The position numbers and the translations under genes are program-made. Positions 12,140 to 22,386 of a stretch of DNA of 64,000 nt are shown here, in pieces; position 1 is the stretch's first letter; every line of letters starts with the position of its first letter. The stretch comes from Gracilariopsis chorda (lineage: Eukaryota; Rhodophyta; Florideophyceae; Gracilariales; Gracilariaceae). Where the stretch lies: the NCBI GenBank assembly GCA_003194525.1, contig NBIV01000046.1:124001-188000 (forward strand), read 5' to 3'. The notes beneath the pieces are model-generated. The model was not told the DNA's origin and made no database searches. It worked only from the letters and a program-made list of their open reading frames with translations.

Positions 12140-13537
12140 ATGTCTGCTACGCCAGTTTTATCAAAGGAGTTCGAAGTTCAGGGGACTTTTCTTCGGGTTC
12201 GCAAAGAGCGTGTTGTGGACGGTGACACCATTCGTGTTTATCTGCCAAACTCGTCTAAGGCCGAATCGCTTCGCATTCTCAATTTGGATACGGAGGAATC
12301 TTTCAAGTTCTCTTCCAAACCAGTCACCCCATGGGGCAAAGCAGCAAAGAGTTACGCCGTCAGTTTCTTCAAAGGTCAAACTGAAGTTATCATTGAGTTC
12401 CCTGGAATCGAATCCGTAGAAGAGAGTCTTGAGAAATATCGCGGTACATTTGGGCGCCTATTAGTATGGGTTCATCGACTTGATGGTGTCGACTTGACGG
12501 AACGCATGATCAGGTTAGGTTATAGTCCATACTACAACAAATACGGCAACGCTGAGTTTGACAGTCACCGCCAACGGTATACTTTAGCAGAGCGTGCGGC
12601 GCAAATGGAAAACCGAGGAGTCTGGGATCAAGAAGGTGTGAATGGGCGTGTTATTCGCAATTACCCAGCGCTTTGCACATGGTGGAATCTGAGGGCAGGT
12701 ATCATAGATCGCTATCGTGCAGCGAGAAAGAGTGGTGCGGTGGTCTACAACACGCGGAAGGACTTTGCAAAGCTGTCCAAGTTGGCTGAAACAGGAGCGA
12801 CAGCAACGGTATTCACGGAAATCAGAGATCTTCGAAAAGCAAGGGGAGAAAGCGCCGGTGTAGGGGCAGTTGCTAGCATTGGGACCAATGATCGCCCGTT
12901 TGAGATTCAAATCCCAGACATAGACGCGGGAAATGGAGCAAAGACCCTGGAACTTATCCGCGCAAGGTACATAGGTTCTGAACGTTCGCCGAACCGAGGT
13001 TATTGTTATGTGAAAGGGTAACTTTTTGCGGTCGGAGATAAGCTGCACATTGTTGTAGAAAGTCCAACAGATGTTTTTGACGAACCGTGGATGGCCAACG
13101 AAGTGTATGATTCGCTGCCTGAAGATATGTTAGAGGTGGAACCTCCTATTAACGCGGTAGTCGCAAGTGAAGTCGAAGGACGCGATGCGAAAGACAGTTC
13201 AGAGGCAGGTTTAGTTCGTATTATCTCGCTCCTCCCGAATCCTGTTGGACGCGATTCGGGTAATGAAACTGTAACGCTCGTAGCTACAGGAGATAAAGTG
13301 GACATAACTGGCTGGTCTTTAGTCGACAAAAATGGGGGACGATTTGTCTTAAATGGATTTGTTGATTCATCCGAAAGAGTAATAACACTCGAAGCGAAGG
13401 TGAGGCTGTCAAACAATGGTAGCACCGTGAAACTTGAGGATGCCCAAAAGGCGCTGGTTCATGAAGTTTCCTATGGCAAGGAAGACGTGAGACAGGGCCA
13501 AGAGATTCGCTTCTCCATGGAAGCAAAGGCTCTCTGA
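12140..13537 (+). pseudogene. Staphylococcal-nuclease (SNc) + lamin-tail-domain protein, one in-frame TAA
   Basis: The first part (12140-13021) is an SNc-fold nuclease domain: VVDGDTIRV at residues 26-34 supplies the Ca-binding aspartates, and RILNLDTEES and YRGTFGRLLVWV match the active-site Arg/Glu strands. The second part (13091-13537) is a lamin-tail domain (LLPNPVGRDSGNE, DITGWSLVDKNGG, LSNNGSTVKL). Both are in the same frame; a TAA at 13019-13021 separates them, and sequence on both sides of the stop reads as protein (CYVKG, then LFAVGDKLHIVVE). No intron rescues it: the GT-AG pair at that point would shift the frame. SNc-lamin-tail combinations are known among bacterial nucleases. The stop is either a nonsense mutation (gene split) or a recoded codon. 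There is no signal peptide. Confidence 0.8.
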
Positions 13538-14986
13538 ATGTGCCTCAAGAGCTCTTCAGAGAACCTCCTCAATCCCGGTGAACGATCACTTAGAAAAAGC
13601 CAGGAGTTCTACCCAGGATACAACGCATGCAAATCTAATTCGCTGCCAAAGCTTGATGTTGTTGTGGTTTTAGTTGTCTTAGCTGCAGCATTGCCACGAG
13701 GGGAAGGATTCTTTTTGTCTCTGTTGAAGTGCGTTTATGTGGACTCTTGTCCCTAGTTCCGGGACATCGGCAGAGAGTCTCCTCGATACCCCTGTTATTT
13801 GGGGCGTTAAAGTTGTCGTGGCCCATATGGAACCACGATGCTAAATCGCTTTGCGCTGGATGCCTGCTGTGGTGAGGGATCACTGCAAGGTACTGGCGAG
13901 TCCCGCTAGGGCACATGCAGTTCCGCCCGTCGAGGCGTGCCGAACTTCCAAAAATGCTACAAAAGACTATGAAGTTACGCCGGATGAGGAAGCCAAATGG
14001 ATATGCGATTGGGTCTATTAGGGGAATTTAGCCGTCGAATAGATGATTAGCCTTCTACTTCTTCTAGAAAGTTAATGCCGCTGCCTCGGAATTAGAGGCA
14101 CGCGCCCGTAAACACACACACACCCCTACTATTCAGAGCTACCTTCGTTTTCTTCTCGAGAGAAGGAGGAGATCTCCTCCTATGACTTAAATATTCCAAC
14201 TGTTTTTCTGACCCACTTTCTCGTGAGTCCACTTCAGTATTCTTATAGAGGACTCGAACCTAAGGCTGTACTTCAACGAACAGTGACATTTGTTCTTGAA
14301 TGCATATCTAGCAACAAGAAGCAAAGAACAACACGACGAAAGGAAGGGGTTTAGAAGGTTCGGGGTTCTACAGAAAGAAGCATCACTGGCGAAAAGGGTC
14401 CGCAGTCGGGATACTCTGCAGAAGTTTGATTCTGGTTTCGTTCTGTTTTGGTATACTACCCTGTAGACGTAACGCTGCTGCTGCAAATGGGTAGAGACGG
14501 GATGCAGTAGTCATCGGCTACGCGGGCGATGGAAGCTAAGTTCTGCGTCACAAGAAAGTGAGGGTCCTTAAAAAGCCTTCTTACAGTGTCGGAACTAGGC
14601 GTTTAGTTAAGATGCGGAGCTACAAGAGTGGTGAAGGATCACAGCTACAATAAATACTCAGCGTTATATAGAAATAACTACTAAGAAGCCCTAACGCGTA
14701 TTCGGAAATCGGAGCACAGTTTGCAAATAACAACGAATACGGAAAGAAGAGGAGAGAGGGTAGGCGATATTGTCTGTCGATGGTGATCGAAGTTTTAGGT
14801 TTTACTTAGAAGAAGGAAGTTCTTCCAATAAGAAGTTCTCCCGAGATGTGTTGATCAAGGAATCACTAACGCCTTATTAAGACACAAGTCTAGTAAACAA
14901 TTTGGCCAATGCATGGACTCTTCCTCTCTCTCTCTCTCTCTCTTTTACGGGTACGCTAGTTTAATTCCTACTTAGCGCAGAGCGCT
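13538..14986. other. Intergenic, (CT)n tract
   Basis: No supported gene. A (CT)n microsatellite lies at about 14924-14943, immediately downstream of the LINE relic in its orientation, and a short (CA)n tract near 14113-14123. Several hairpin-prone AGGAGGAG/CTCCTCCT stretches occur near 14165-14183. Confidence 0.4.
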
Positions 14987-15499
14987 TCATATGAAGTAGC
15001 GCTCTCTCACGAGGTAAACCAGCATTCTTTCAGGCCATTTCTTGATGATCTCTTGAACACTAAGTCCTTGTCTATCACGCATATTCGGCAAACATAACCT
15101 TCTCGAAGAGTTTCGTAGAGGACATCGTAGAACAAAGTGCTCTACATCATTTAGCACTCCTGTTCTACATTGGCACACCAGTCGTCTTTTCAATAGGTAA
15201 GAACCCAGAGGATGTAAACAAGGAGTGTGACCAACTGCCAGTTGTGCCAATGCTACCTCTGATTCTCTTTGGGAAATGGTCTTCTGCAGCATTTGTGGGA
15301 CACTCTTTAAAATCGATTCACCTCTTCTCTTGCTTGAAAGCCGCCTCTTCACGTCTGCATAATCGACAGGTACTTCAACTTGGTTGTGTATCGGCAAATC
15401 CAGAGCTTCTTTCGCAATTGCATCGAAGAGTTCATTTTGGTAGAGGCCGCAATGACCTGGTACCCACAAAATATCTACAATGCAGCTCTCACTGTGCAA
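14987..15499 (-). pseudogene. LINE (non-LTR) relic: RNase H and Cys-rich tail
   Basis: A 170-residue ORF with the end of an RNase H domain (DILWVPGHCGLYQNELFD, the last catalytic region of LINE-encoded RNase H) followed by a Cys/His segment (CQCRTGVLNDVEHFVLRC) typical of the C-terminus of Jockey/I/R1-like LINEs. Everything upstream (endonuclease, RT) is missing, as in 5'-truncated LINE insertions. The pyrimidine tract at 14924-14943 sits just beyond its 3' end. Confidence 0.8.
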
Positions 15500-16365
15500 C
15501 TTTTTGCATGGTATAGCATTGAGTGCGACCTGCTAATACTCTAGTGCTTAGTTCCGGGATTTGGTTGATGGGCTCATGAAGGTCTAATTATGACATCGTT
15601 GTGCAAATCTTGGGCAAAGAATGTTGTTGGTGATGGTGTTTTCAGCAGACGCCACTAGTTCCGAGAGCATGGTAGGATTTAACCCTACCAAGAAGCGTTC
15701 TCTTGTCAAGAGGGCCAAAGGCTATCTTCGAAGAAAACAGAAACTGCTTTGCCGCACAACAGCCACAAACACCACGGCCAATGTTTGCCTAAGAAAGGCT
15801 CTATCTGTCCCGTAACACCGATCTTATTCTATGTCATCTGAATGTAGCCGATGACTACTGCTTGCTCCAACCTTGCAGAGGCAGTGTTACTCTCACTCAC
15901 AAATATCCCATGACGTAGTAGATCAGCGTTAAGCTTCTGCGGGAAGATCCGCTTGCGTATCCGTTTCGTTCTGGCGCGTCCAACTCGAGAGGACACCAGC
16001 TTAAGGCGAGTTCCTTCTATCGTACAACCCCACTATCACCCTTCACTTGGGGCCCTGTTTTCATTGGGCGGTCGCAGCTAAGGGATACGCGGGATAAGGG
16101 TTAGCGTCTTCGCCGCAGGCCCATTGTTCTCTTGTCAGGATCAGGACAGTATAGTTTCCCCTTATCCTTCTGACGAAATAAATAGTGCGCGCAGGCAGCT
16201 ACAGTCAGTGCGGTGTGACGCAAGCAAGCATTCGTGCGATCTCTACCTTTAGCGTGTAGTTTGTCTCCCTCCCGACACGAATTCTTTGTCTGACCGAACT
16301 AACAAGTTCTCTTGTCTATCAGTTCCGCAGCAATCCGATAGCGGCCCCCGCGCCTTCTTCACGAC
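15500..16365. other. Intergenic upstream of sulfotransferase gene
   Basis: No supported gene. An AAGGGTTAGCG motif at 16096-16106 recurs inverted at 17364-17374 and again at 18127-18137, bracketing the sulfotransferase gene. Confidence 0.4.
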
Positions 16366-17202
16366 ATGAGAACTTGTGTTCCCTGCTCACACCCTCCAAG
16401 AAGCTCTCTTCTCGTGTTGTTTGTAGCGCTCTGCCTGGCAACATCGATGACTATGTTCAGAGTTAAGACTCGAACAGATAACGAACTGCGCTGCGTTTTG
16501 TATGACCGCCCTCCACGCACGGGTTCAACAACCATCTCCACAGCGTTGCGCCGTTGTTTGCGCTCCAAGCACTTTTCTGAGACTCCGAAACTTCGCTCTA
16601 TGCCACAGGGGCAACGTCGGGCGTTGTACATCCAGCACATGCTGAAACACGCCAAACGGAAAAGAGCGATGCTAACGCGGCACGTGTACATCTCACAGCA
16701 CGACATAGATCAGCTTGCTTCCCGTTGCAGTCATCTATTATACATAACATCCTGCGCTCCGCTACAATTGCGATTGCGAAGCGCTCTAAAGCACATGATT
16801 GTGGGTGGGCATGGAAACGCCACGATCAACGCTTCATCGGCGCTTCTGGACCATGGAGACGTAAGCTTTCCGCGCGGTTCACTACGATCCAGGTTTGAGC
16901 TGGTCAACTACCCCTACCTCACTGCAGCGCACCAAAAGCAACGCATTTCTCGCGCTCTTTCTCCTGATTACGTCATTCGCCGCACGCACCTGCAGGCCGA
17001 CTTAGAAGAGTTGCTGAGGACGTTCGAATGTCGACCGAGCTTTGCTAGTGAGAATGTGCATGTCATCACGGAAGACAAGGGGGATACGGGTAACAGCACA
17101 TGCGCTCTGTGTAGCGACGAGTTATTCGACAGTCTCAGGAGACACGCAGAGCGCTACAATGAGCGCGGCCTGCTCATGGCGCGCCGATTCACTGACTGGT
17201 GA
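16366..17202 (+). CDS. Type II membrane carbohydrate sulfotransferase
   Basis: An intact 278-residue ORF. A hydrophobic segment at residues ~14-31 (LLVLFVALCLATSMTMF) follows a short N-terminal tail, giving the type II topology of Golgi sulfotransferases. PPRTGSTT at 49-56 is the 5'-phosphosulfate-binding loop for PAPS. The rest resembles the P-loop fold of the uronyl 2-O/heparan-type sulfotransferases. The role would be transfer of sulfate from PAPS to a polysaccharide, in red algae plausibly sulfated galactans (inference). It is smaller than many animal homologues and has no introns. Inverted copies of AAGGGTTAGCG lie on either side. Confidence 0.82.
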   Translation: MRTCVPCSHPPRSSLLVLFVALCLATSMTMFRVKTRTDNELRCVLYDRPPRTGSTTISTALRRCLRSKHFSETPKLRSMPQGQRRALYIQHMLKHAKRKRAMLTRHVYISQHDIDQLASRCSHLLYITSCAPLQLRLRSALKHMIVGGHGNATINASSALLDHGDVSFPRGSLRSRFELVNYPYLTAAHQKQRISRALSPDYVIRRTHLQADLEELLRTFECRPSFASENVHVITEDKGDTGNSTCALCSDELFDSLRRHAERYNERGLLMARRFTDW

Positions 17203-17223
17203 GTATTGAGTGGCCTTCTCTTA

Positions 17224-17242
17224 GGTGTACCGTTGGTACACC
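17224..17242. repeat. Perfect short hairpin after sulfotransferase stop
   Basis: GGTGTACC, a 3-nt loop, then GGTACACC: an 8-bp perfect stem about 20 bp downstream of the sulfotransferase stop codon. It could be a 3' UTR structure; function unknown. Confidence 0.5.
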
Positions 17243-17354
17243 ACGACACTGCGCTTTGCACAAGGTAGCAGTCTAACCCTTCAGCGGTCTACCCATTTAC
17301 TCCGTTTTTGCCTCCCAGAATGCTGCTTGCATCGGCGGCATAATGAAAAGGGTG

Positions 17355-18146
17355 GGTAGCGATCGCTAACCCTTTACCGTAGTACATACATTTCATAACA
17401 GGAACTGCTTCTGCTCGCTTGGATGACAACAGAGAAAATAGTACAGATCATTTCGTTCTCAGATGTCCCCGTGGAGCGGCATGCCGACGAAAGGAGCTTC
17501 CACCTCTTCGAGAAAGGCAAGGTCTCGGCGTCGAATCAATAGTAAGAACATGGCTAGAGAAGTTACTGGTATTCCCGCCCATCGAGTTGCGCTGACCTTC
17601 CAAACAGGCTACAAATTACGCTGGACGAGGAAGCCAAATGGACACACACACACACACGTCCTTCCTACGCTTTTCTCTTTGCCCTTGTTGATTGGAACGG
17701 TAAAGCGGGCTGGCAACACACGCCGTCAGATCCCTGCGTATTGTTCGAAAGAAAACCCTGTGAAAACCACGTGACTTCTTTCAAGGCCAGACCAGGTGCC
17801 GTGTCCGATTGCCCGGAGTTATTTTGTAATGGCAAGTCTGGTGGGTTAAGCACCTTCACTAACAAAGGAAGGCGACATGTTCGGGAAAGGTAAGGGGAAA
17901 GATACCGGGTCCCGTGAGGAGGCTAGTACCGTTTGCCTACTGTTTCGCACAGCATCGTGTGAGAGCTAACCACATATGCTGCACATGCGCCCCTTCCGTG
18001 TCCTGGCCGGGGCGATTTCCTTCTCACTTCCTAAGCTTAGTTGGAAGGGTTCAACGATATCCCGGGTCGAGGCAAGGGATTTCGTTCGGCTGAGTAACTT
18101 ATTTTTTCCCATTTCCCGACAACATTAAGGGTTAGCGATCGCTACC
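17355..18146. repeat. 20-bp inverted-repeat pair, possible MITE
   Basis: GGTAGCGATCGCTAACCCTT at 17355-17374 is an exact reverse complement of the sequence at 18127-18146. The 790 bp between has no convincing ORF and an (AC)n tract near 17640. This fits a non-autonomous inverted-repeat element, but no target duplication is clear and a third copy of part of the repeat (AAGGGTTAGCG) sits alone at 16096. Confidence 0.45.
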
Positions 18147-18760
18147 TTCTTTTATTCCTCGCCTCTCAAAAAGAGACAGATCTTTCGATTGTTCTCATAT
18201 TCAGTGTTCTTCAACCTGATTTTGGCGTCCAGAAAGCTTGTAGGTACCTTTGTACATGCGGACAGTGCATTTTTGCCTTTCCACTGGAGCATCTAGATTT
18301 ACAGTTTGCAAACGCATGATTGCCGCACTTCCCTCTGTACTGCGAAAGGTTGTAATCCAAATAAACTGTGGGCAAAGCTGATTTGCCTTCGCGAGGTGTG
18401 CCCATCTTCTTCGCGTCTAGTGAGGGAAGAAAATGGACTCGCGATCAGTGGACTCGCGACTCGGTCATCGTAATGAGAGGAGCTTGATAAGGGCTCATCT
18501 TTCGAAATTAGCAGCGTCAGCATGTAACCAACATCATCAAGTGTGTTGAACGAGCAGAAGAGTTCTGAAGCTGGGACTTGAAGAACTGAACACAGGCACC
18601 TCACAGAACTCGGAAAAGGCAGAAAGGATTATTCCGAACATCATGGTCTGTAAGCCCGGGATTGTTAAGATTCAAGCGAGGCATCTATCACCCATAGCGT
18701 CTATTTACCAAAAAGAAGTCACGCAGTGCTTGACCCACTGTATCCTTCTATCATTCATTC

Positions 18761-21496
18761 TCAACTGCTGCTGTCAGAAATTGGTCGCCTCCGTCTATTT
18801 TGAGGTGAGTGTGGTTTCTTCGCGATACGTGAGGAACTTCCATGATGCGTAAAATCCTTAGATGAAAGGACTCTAGTCTCTTGGGACAGAGATAATATCC
18901 TACTAGTAAGGTAGTCATTCCTATCGCACAACCCGAGACATTTTGAATAGAGACGAATCGCTACAGAATACCCCTCAGGCCCGCGGGCTTCTGCGGCTCG
19001 AGCTTTTCGCAACCACTTGTTGAATTGCCTCCGCTGGTCTTCTGTTAGTGAACGAGTTTGAGGATTCAGTTTCAATACTCCACTGAGGATCAGCGACTGG
19101 TTATCACATTCGTAAACAAATTCTACGCTGCTTGACCGTGCACGGGCCCGTTGATTTGACGCCTCCTGCAGCCTGCGTTGGTCTGACTGATGCTGATCTC
19201 TTCCATTTCGGACAAGGGTACCGGTGTTGTTGCTATTATGGGGAGAGAGACGGTGCGAGGCAGTGCGATTAACTCTGCGCAGTCTCTCTTGTGAGCGTTC
19301 ACGGGGAGCGCCAGAGGCAATTTCTTCTTCGTCCGAGCATAGATCAATTACATCGATGTCACAGTCAATCACTTCAACGTCACTGTCCGGAATCTGAATG
19401 AAACTAATGTTTCTACGATTGCCAGTTGGCGTTTTGTTCCTGGCAAGAGTCTGAGGTGTGCCGATCGGTGGGCTGCTACTCGGCGACTGTTGAGTTGCAT
19501 CAGGTATTGCGCCGCGAGTCAGTTTCTTCCCTCGGACCTGAGGCGGTAATGTTATGTTCTCAACGTTGGCAAGTGGTCGAACGTGGGAACTTGTAGCAGG
19601 CCTGGGTTCATTCGACGCTCGTCTCCTTCGCGAAATATTGCCACGCGTAGTGCTTCCTTTGTCAAGTGCAGTTCTCTGTGGTGGCGTCTTTGTCCGCGTT
19701 GTTGCCAATCTCCTCTTTACAGGCACAGACAGTGGATCAGAGTCAATATTGGAGTTATCGATTCTTCCATTTCGAGAGAACATCGACGTATCCTCGTCGT
19801 GATCTCTGTCATGGACCGCGTTCCTAAGTAACCGGCGATTGAGGCGCTCTTGGCCGTGTCGTGAGTTCGTTCGAGAGGAGGCGGTCCTCGTCTGCTTACG
19901 AGATGTGAACGGCGTCCGCCAGTTATCTTCGTCTGATGAGAGATTCGCCTTACCAGTGGGTGTAGTGATGACCTTACTCGGTGGTGTAAACCATTCATCA
20001 GCCGAGTCACTGTCATCTGAGACGTCAATAATACTAAACGATCTACGGTCAAGACTCCTCACTGACACCCTATCCCGTGACGATGACCGGCACAGAACAC
20101 TGTGGTTTTGGGGGACAGGCGAGCGTTTTGAAGTGTTTTGCCTGTTAGAGCGCAGGTTGCTTCGTAGACGCCTTTTAACTCCCTCCTCCTGAGATTGAAT
20201 AGAATTCAACGCTTCTGTGTTGGTTCGCGTCGTCCGACTGTTCAGGTTTGCTTGTTCCTTCTGAAGTTGCGATGCATCCGTCATTTTCACGTCTTCCTGT
20301 GTTTGTCTGGTGTATTGCGGAACAGACGCAGTCCGTGGCATTAATCGGATCGATGGTCGTTGTGTACGAGTGCGGTTAGGTGGAGGTTGTTGATCGCGTT
20401 GTTGGGCGCGTGTCTGGTCTTTGCTCCTTCGCCTGGGCTTTCGACGAGCTTTGTTATCGACGTCTCTCATGGGTGAGATGGTCTCATGTGCACTGTTAGA
20501 TTCAGGCGCGTTACTGATGGGGCTCTTCGTTGGGGATACGATAGCTTCCTTTGTATTTTTTGTCAGAAGAATCGACTCTGGCGTCAGCCACATTGCATCA
20601 GGATTCGTAGAGGACATAGACGGTAGCTGAGATCGAACAAAACTATTGACGGCCTCCTTTGATACTTGTTCCTTTCGCGCTCGAGCAACGTCGTCGCTGC
20701 ACATAACCATCAAACCTGCGTCAGCCTGCTGATCCGCAACCATCCGAAACGGTGAGTGATACAAGTTAAGCGCCGCATCATTGCCGCGAATCTCCGAAAC
20801 GACAAGCTGCCATCTGGGGACAACTCGATTCTGTTTGAGGGCGGCGCACATGCCGTTCCAAAGTTGAATGTTGCGCAAAACTCTGTCTGACACGATAATG
20901 ACGCCGGGAAACTGTTCTGTGCGCAAAGAGTTGAGCGTGGCATCTCGCGCTGCGCGAGCGGTACGGAATACCGTAACTCTAACCTCATCTAATGAAATGC
21001 TTAGTTGCTGCTGCCATTGTCGAGCTGTGGCGGCTGTGCGCGCCACAAGCAACACCGCACGTGCACCGCCCAAAGCCCGACGCATGTTGAGGGTGTGCGC
21101 GACAGCAGTTGCGACCTTCGTTCTGGGGAAGCGGCTCACCAAAGCGAGACACGGGGCTTGATACATAGCTAATGTGAGCAGGCGAGATGGTGGTGGAATC
21201 TGATCGATGGCGACAGATAAGGCGGAGGGAAGACCTAGCTGCTCGTCTGATGGAGGGGCGATGTCAAGTGATTGCGTTTGAGGGGGTATCATACGAGTTG
21301 GGTCTGATTCGCGGGGCTCGGAGGGAAGTTCGCTTTCGGAAGCGCATGGTGAGGCGGAGCGTGAGAGAGGTGGGGTGACGTCGTCTTGGAAAGCATCGTA
21401 GGCGTTGCGCACATCTTCGGATTGGAGGTAGAGGCGGGGAAGAAAGGGGGGCGCGGGGTTAAGGTCGAGTTCGCTGTCGGATGAGATTGGCTGCAT
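18761..21496 (-). CDS. 911-residue largely disordered protein, weak helicase-like N-terminal segment
   Basis: An intact, intronless ORF. Residues ~100-280 are globular: ALVSRFPRTKVATAVAHTL, then RAVLLVARTAATARQWQQQL, then GVIIVSDRVL, in the order of SF2/SNF2 motifs I, Ia and a following strand, but the Walker A lysine context (GKT/S) and the DExx box are absent, so it is not an active helicase as read. Residues ~290-750 are low complexity, Arg/Ser/Thr-rich with many SP/TP sites. Acidic DSDVEVIDCDIDVIDLCSDEEE resembles SUMO-interacting motifs. The C-terminus (FNKWLRKARAAEARGPEGY onward) looks like a TPR-type repeat as in ERCC6L-like proteins. A nuclear scaffold role is a guess. Confidence 0.6.
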   Translation of the reverse strand: MQPISSDSELDLNPAPPFLPRLYLQSEDVRNAYDAFQDDVTPPLSRSASPCASESELPSEPRESDPTRMIPPQTQSLDIAPPSDEQLGLPSALSVAIDQIPPPSRLLTLAMYQAPCLALVSRFPRTKVATAVAHTLNMRRALGGARAVLLVARTAATARQWQQQLSISLDEVRVTVFRTARAARDATLNSLRTEQFPGVIIVSDRVLRNIQLWNGMCAALKQNRVVPRWQLVVSEIRGNDAALNLYHSPFRMVADQQADAGLMVMCSDDVARARKEQVSKEAVNSFVRSQLPSMSSTNPDAMWLTPESILLTKNTKEAIVSPTKSPISNAPESNSAHETISPMRDVDNKARRKPRRRSKDQTRAQQRDQQPPPNRTRTQRPSIRLMPRTASVPQYTRQTQEDVKMTDASQLQKEQANLNSRTTRTNTEALNSIQSQEEGVKRRLRSNLRSNRQNTSKRSPVPQNHSVLCRSSSRDRVSVRSLDRRSFSIIDVSDDSDSADEWFTPPSKVITTPTGKANLSSDEDNWRTPFTSRKQTRTASSRTNSRHGQERLNRRLLRNAVHDRDHDEDTSMFSRNGRIDNSNIDSDPLSVPVKRRLATTRTKTPPQRTALDKGSTTRGNISRRRRASNEPRPATSSHVRPLANVENITLPPQVRGKKLTRGAIPDATQQSPSSSPPIGTPQTLARNKTPTGNRRNISFIQIPDSDVEVIDCDIDVIDLCSDEEEIASGAPRERSQERLRRVNRTASHRLSPHNSNNTGTLVRNGRDQHQSDQRRLQEASNQRARARSSSVEFVYECDNQSLILSGVLKLNPQTRSLTEDQRRQFNKWLRKARAAEARGPEGYSVAIRLYSKCLGLCDRNDYLTSRILSLSQETRVLSSKDFTHHGSSSRIAKKPHSPQNRRRRPISDSSS

Positions 21497-22386
21497 GGCG
21501 TCGGATGCCTCTGCCGGCGGCGAAGCGCGGGGTAGCGGACTTGTGAGCGCTTGGTAAGATAGATGAGCGCCGAGCTAAGGGGGTGCCACTCAGCGACGAA
21601 TGTGCTCACGAACGAATAGATTACTCCGTGGATATCTACACACGTGCGCCCTCGGCCAAAACTATCTATCCGTTCAAAAAAAGCTCCGAACAAAGGTCAT
21701 GCATGTCATGACCTTCTCATCATTCACAGGACGTACTGTAGCCTTGAGCGCAAAAGAAGGGCCGCTACCGCTAACCTAGTAGATACCGTTTACCCTTCGG
21801 TAGATACGCTCTGCTTTTTTCGTGGGAGAAGGTGCCGTTTGGAGTGCCCAAGCTGGGGTTACAACTCCATCAGCCGCACGGTCACCTTTCGTAGACTATG
21901 GACCATAGCCGTCGGGACGAACATCAGGTCCATTGGCTAACTTGTGGATGGCAAAGCCTCTAACCGCGTCGTGGTGTGGTACAAGTTCACGAGTAAGAAG
22001 GGATCATACCCTTTCTTGAAGCCTCATGTGTTCTCGATACAACGCAGAACTGAATGCGCGTCTACGCGTGCACTGAAGCACGTATCAGCGCAAGCACACT
22101 ATGCAATACTCCAGCTTGAAATACAATGTGCTTTGAAGTAGATGTTTATTCAGTCATCAATGCACCACTGTTTCCACACTAGGGTGTGCAGATGCATCAA
22201 CATGCGGCCTATTTTGCTTAACTAAGTTCTCAAACGCTTACTTTGCAGAGACGAAAAGCGTACAAATACTTGCAATCAGATCACGTGCGTCTGATCTGAA
22301 ACTGACAAACTCTCTGAATGCACCCAGAGCACGACATCATGATGCTCTAACATGGTACGAATCGTACATGTTCATTGGCTGTATCC
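21497..22386. other. Intergenic, no gene seen
   Basis: This separates the 911-residue gene from the 3' end of the alcohol dehydrogenase gene. Only small ORFs. GCTAACC motifs near 21770 resemble those around the sulfotransferase gene. Confidence 0.4.

Noticed and set aside
13019-13064. Short intron hiding the TAA in the nuclease gene
   Set aside because: The only GT-AG pair there spans 41 nt; removing it shifts the frame into a stop within a few codons.
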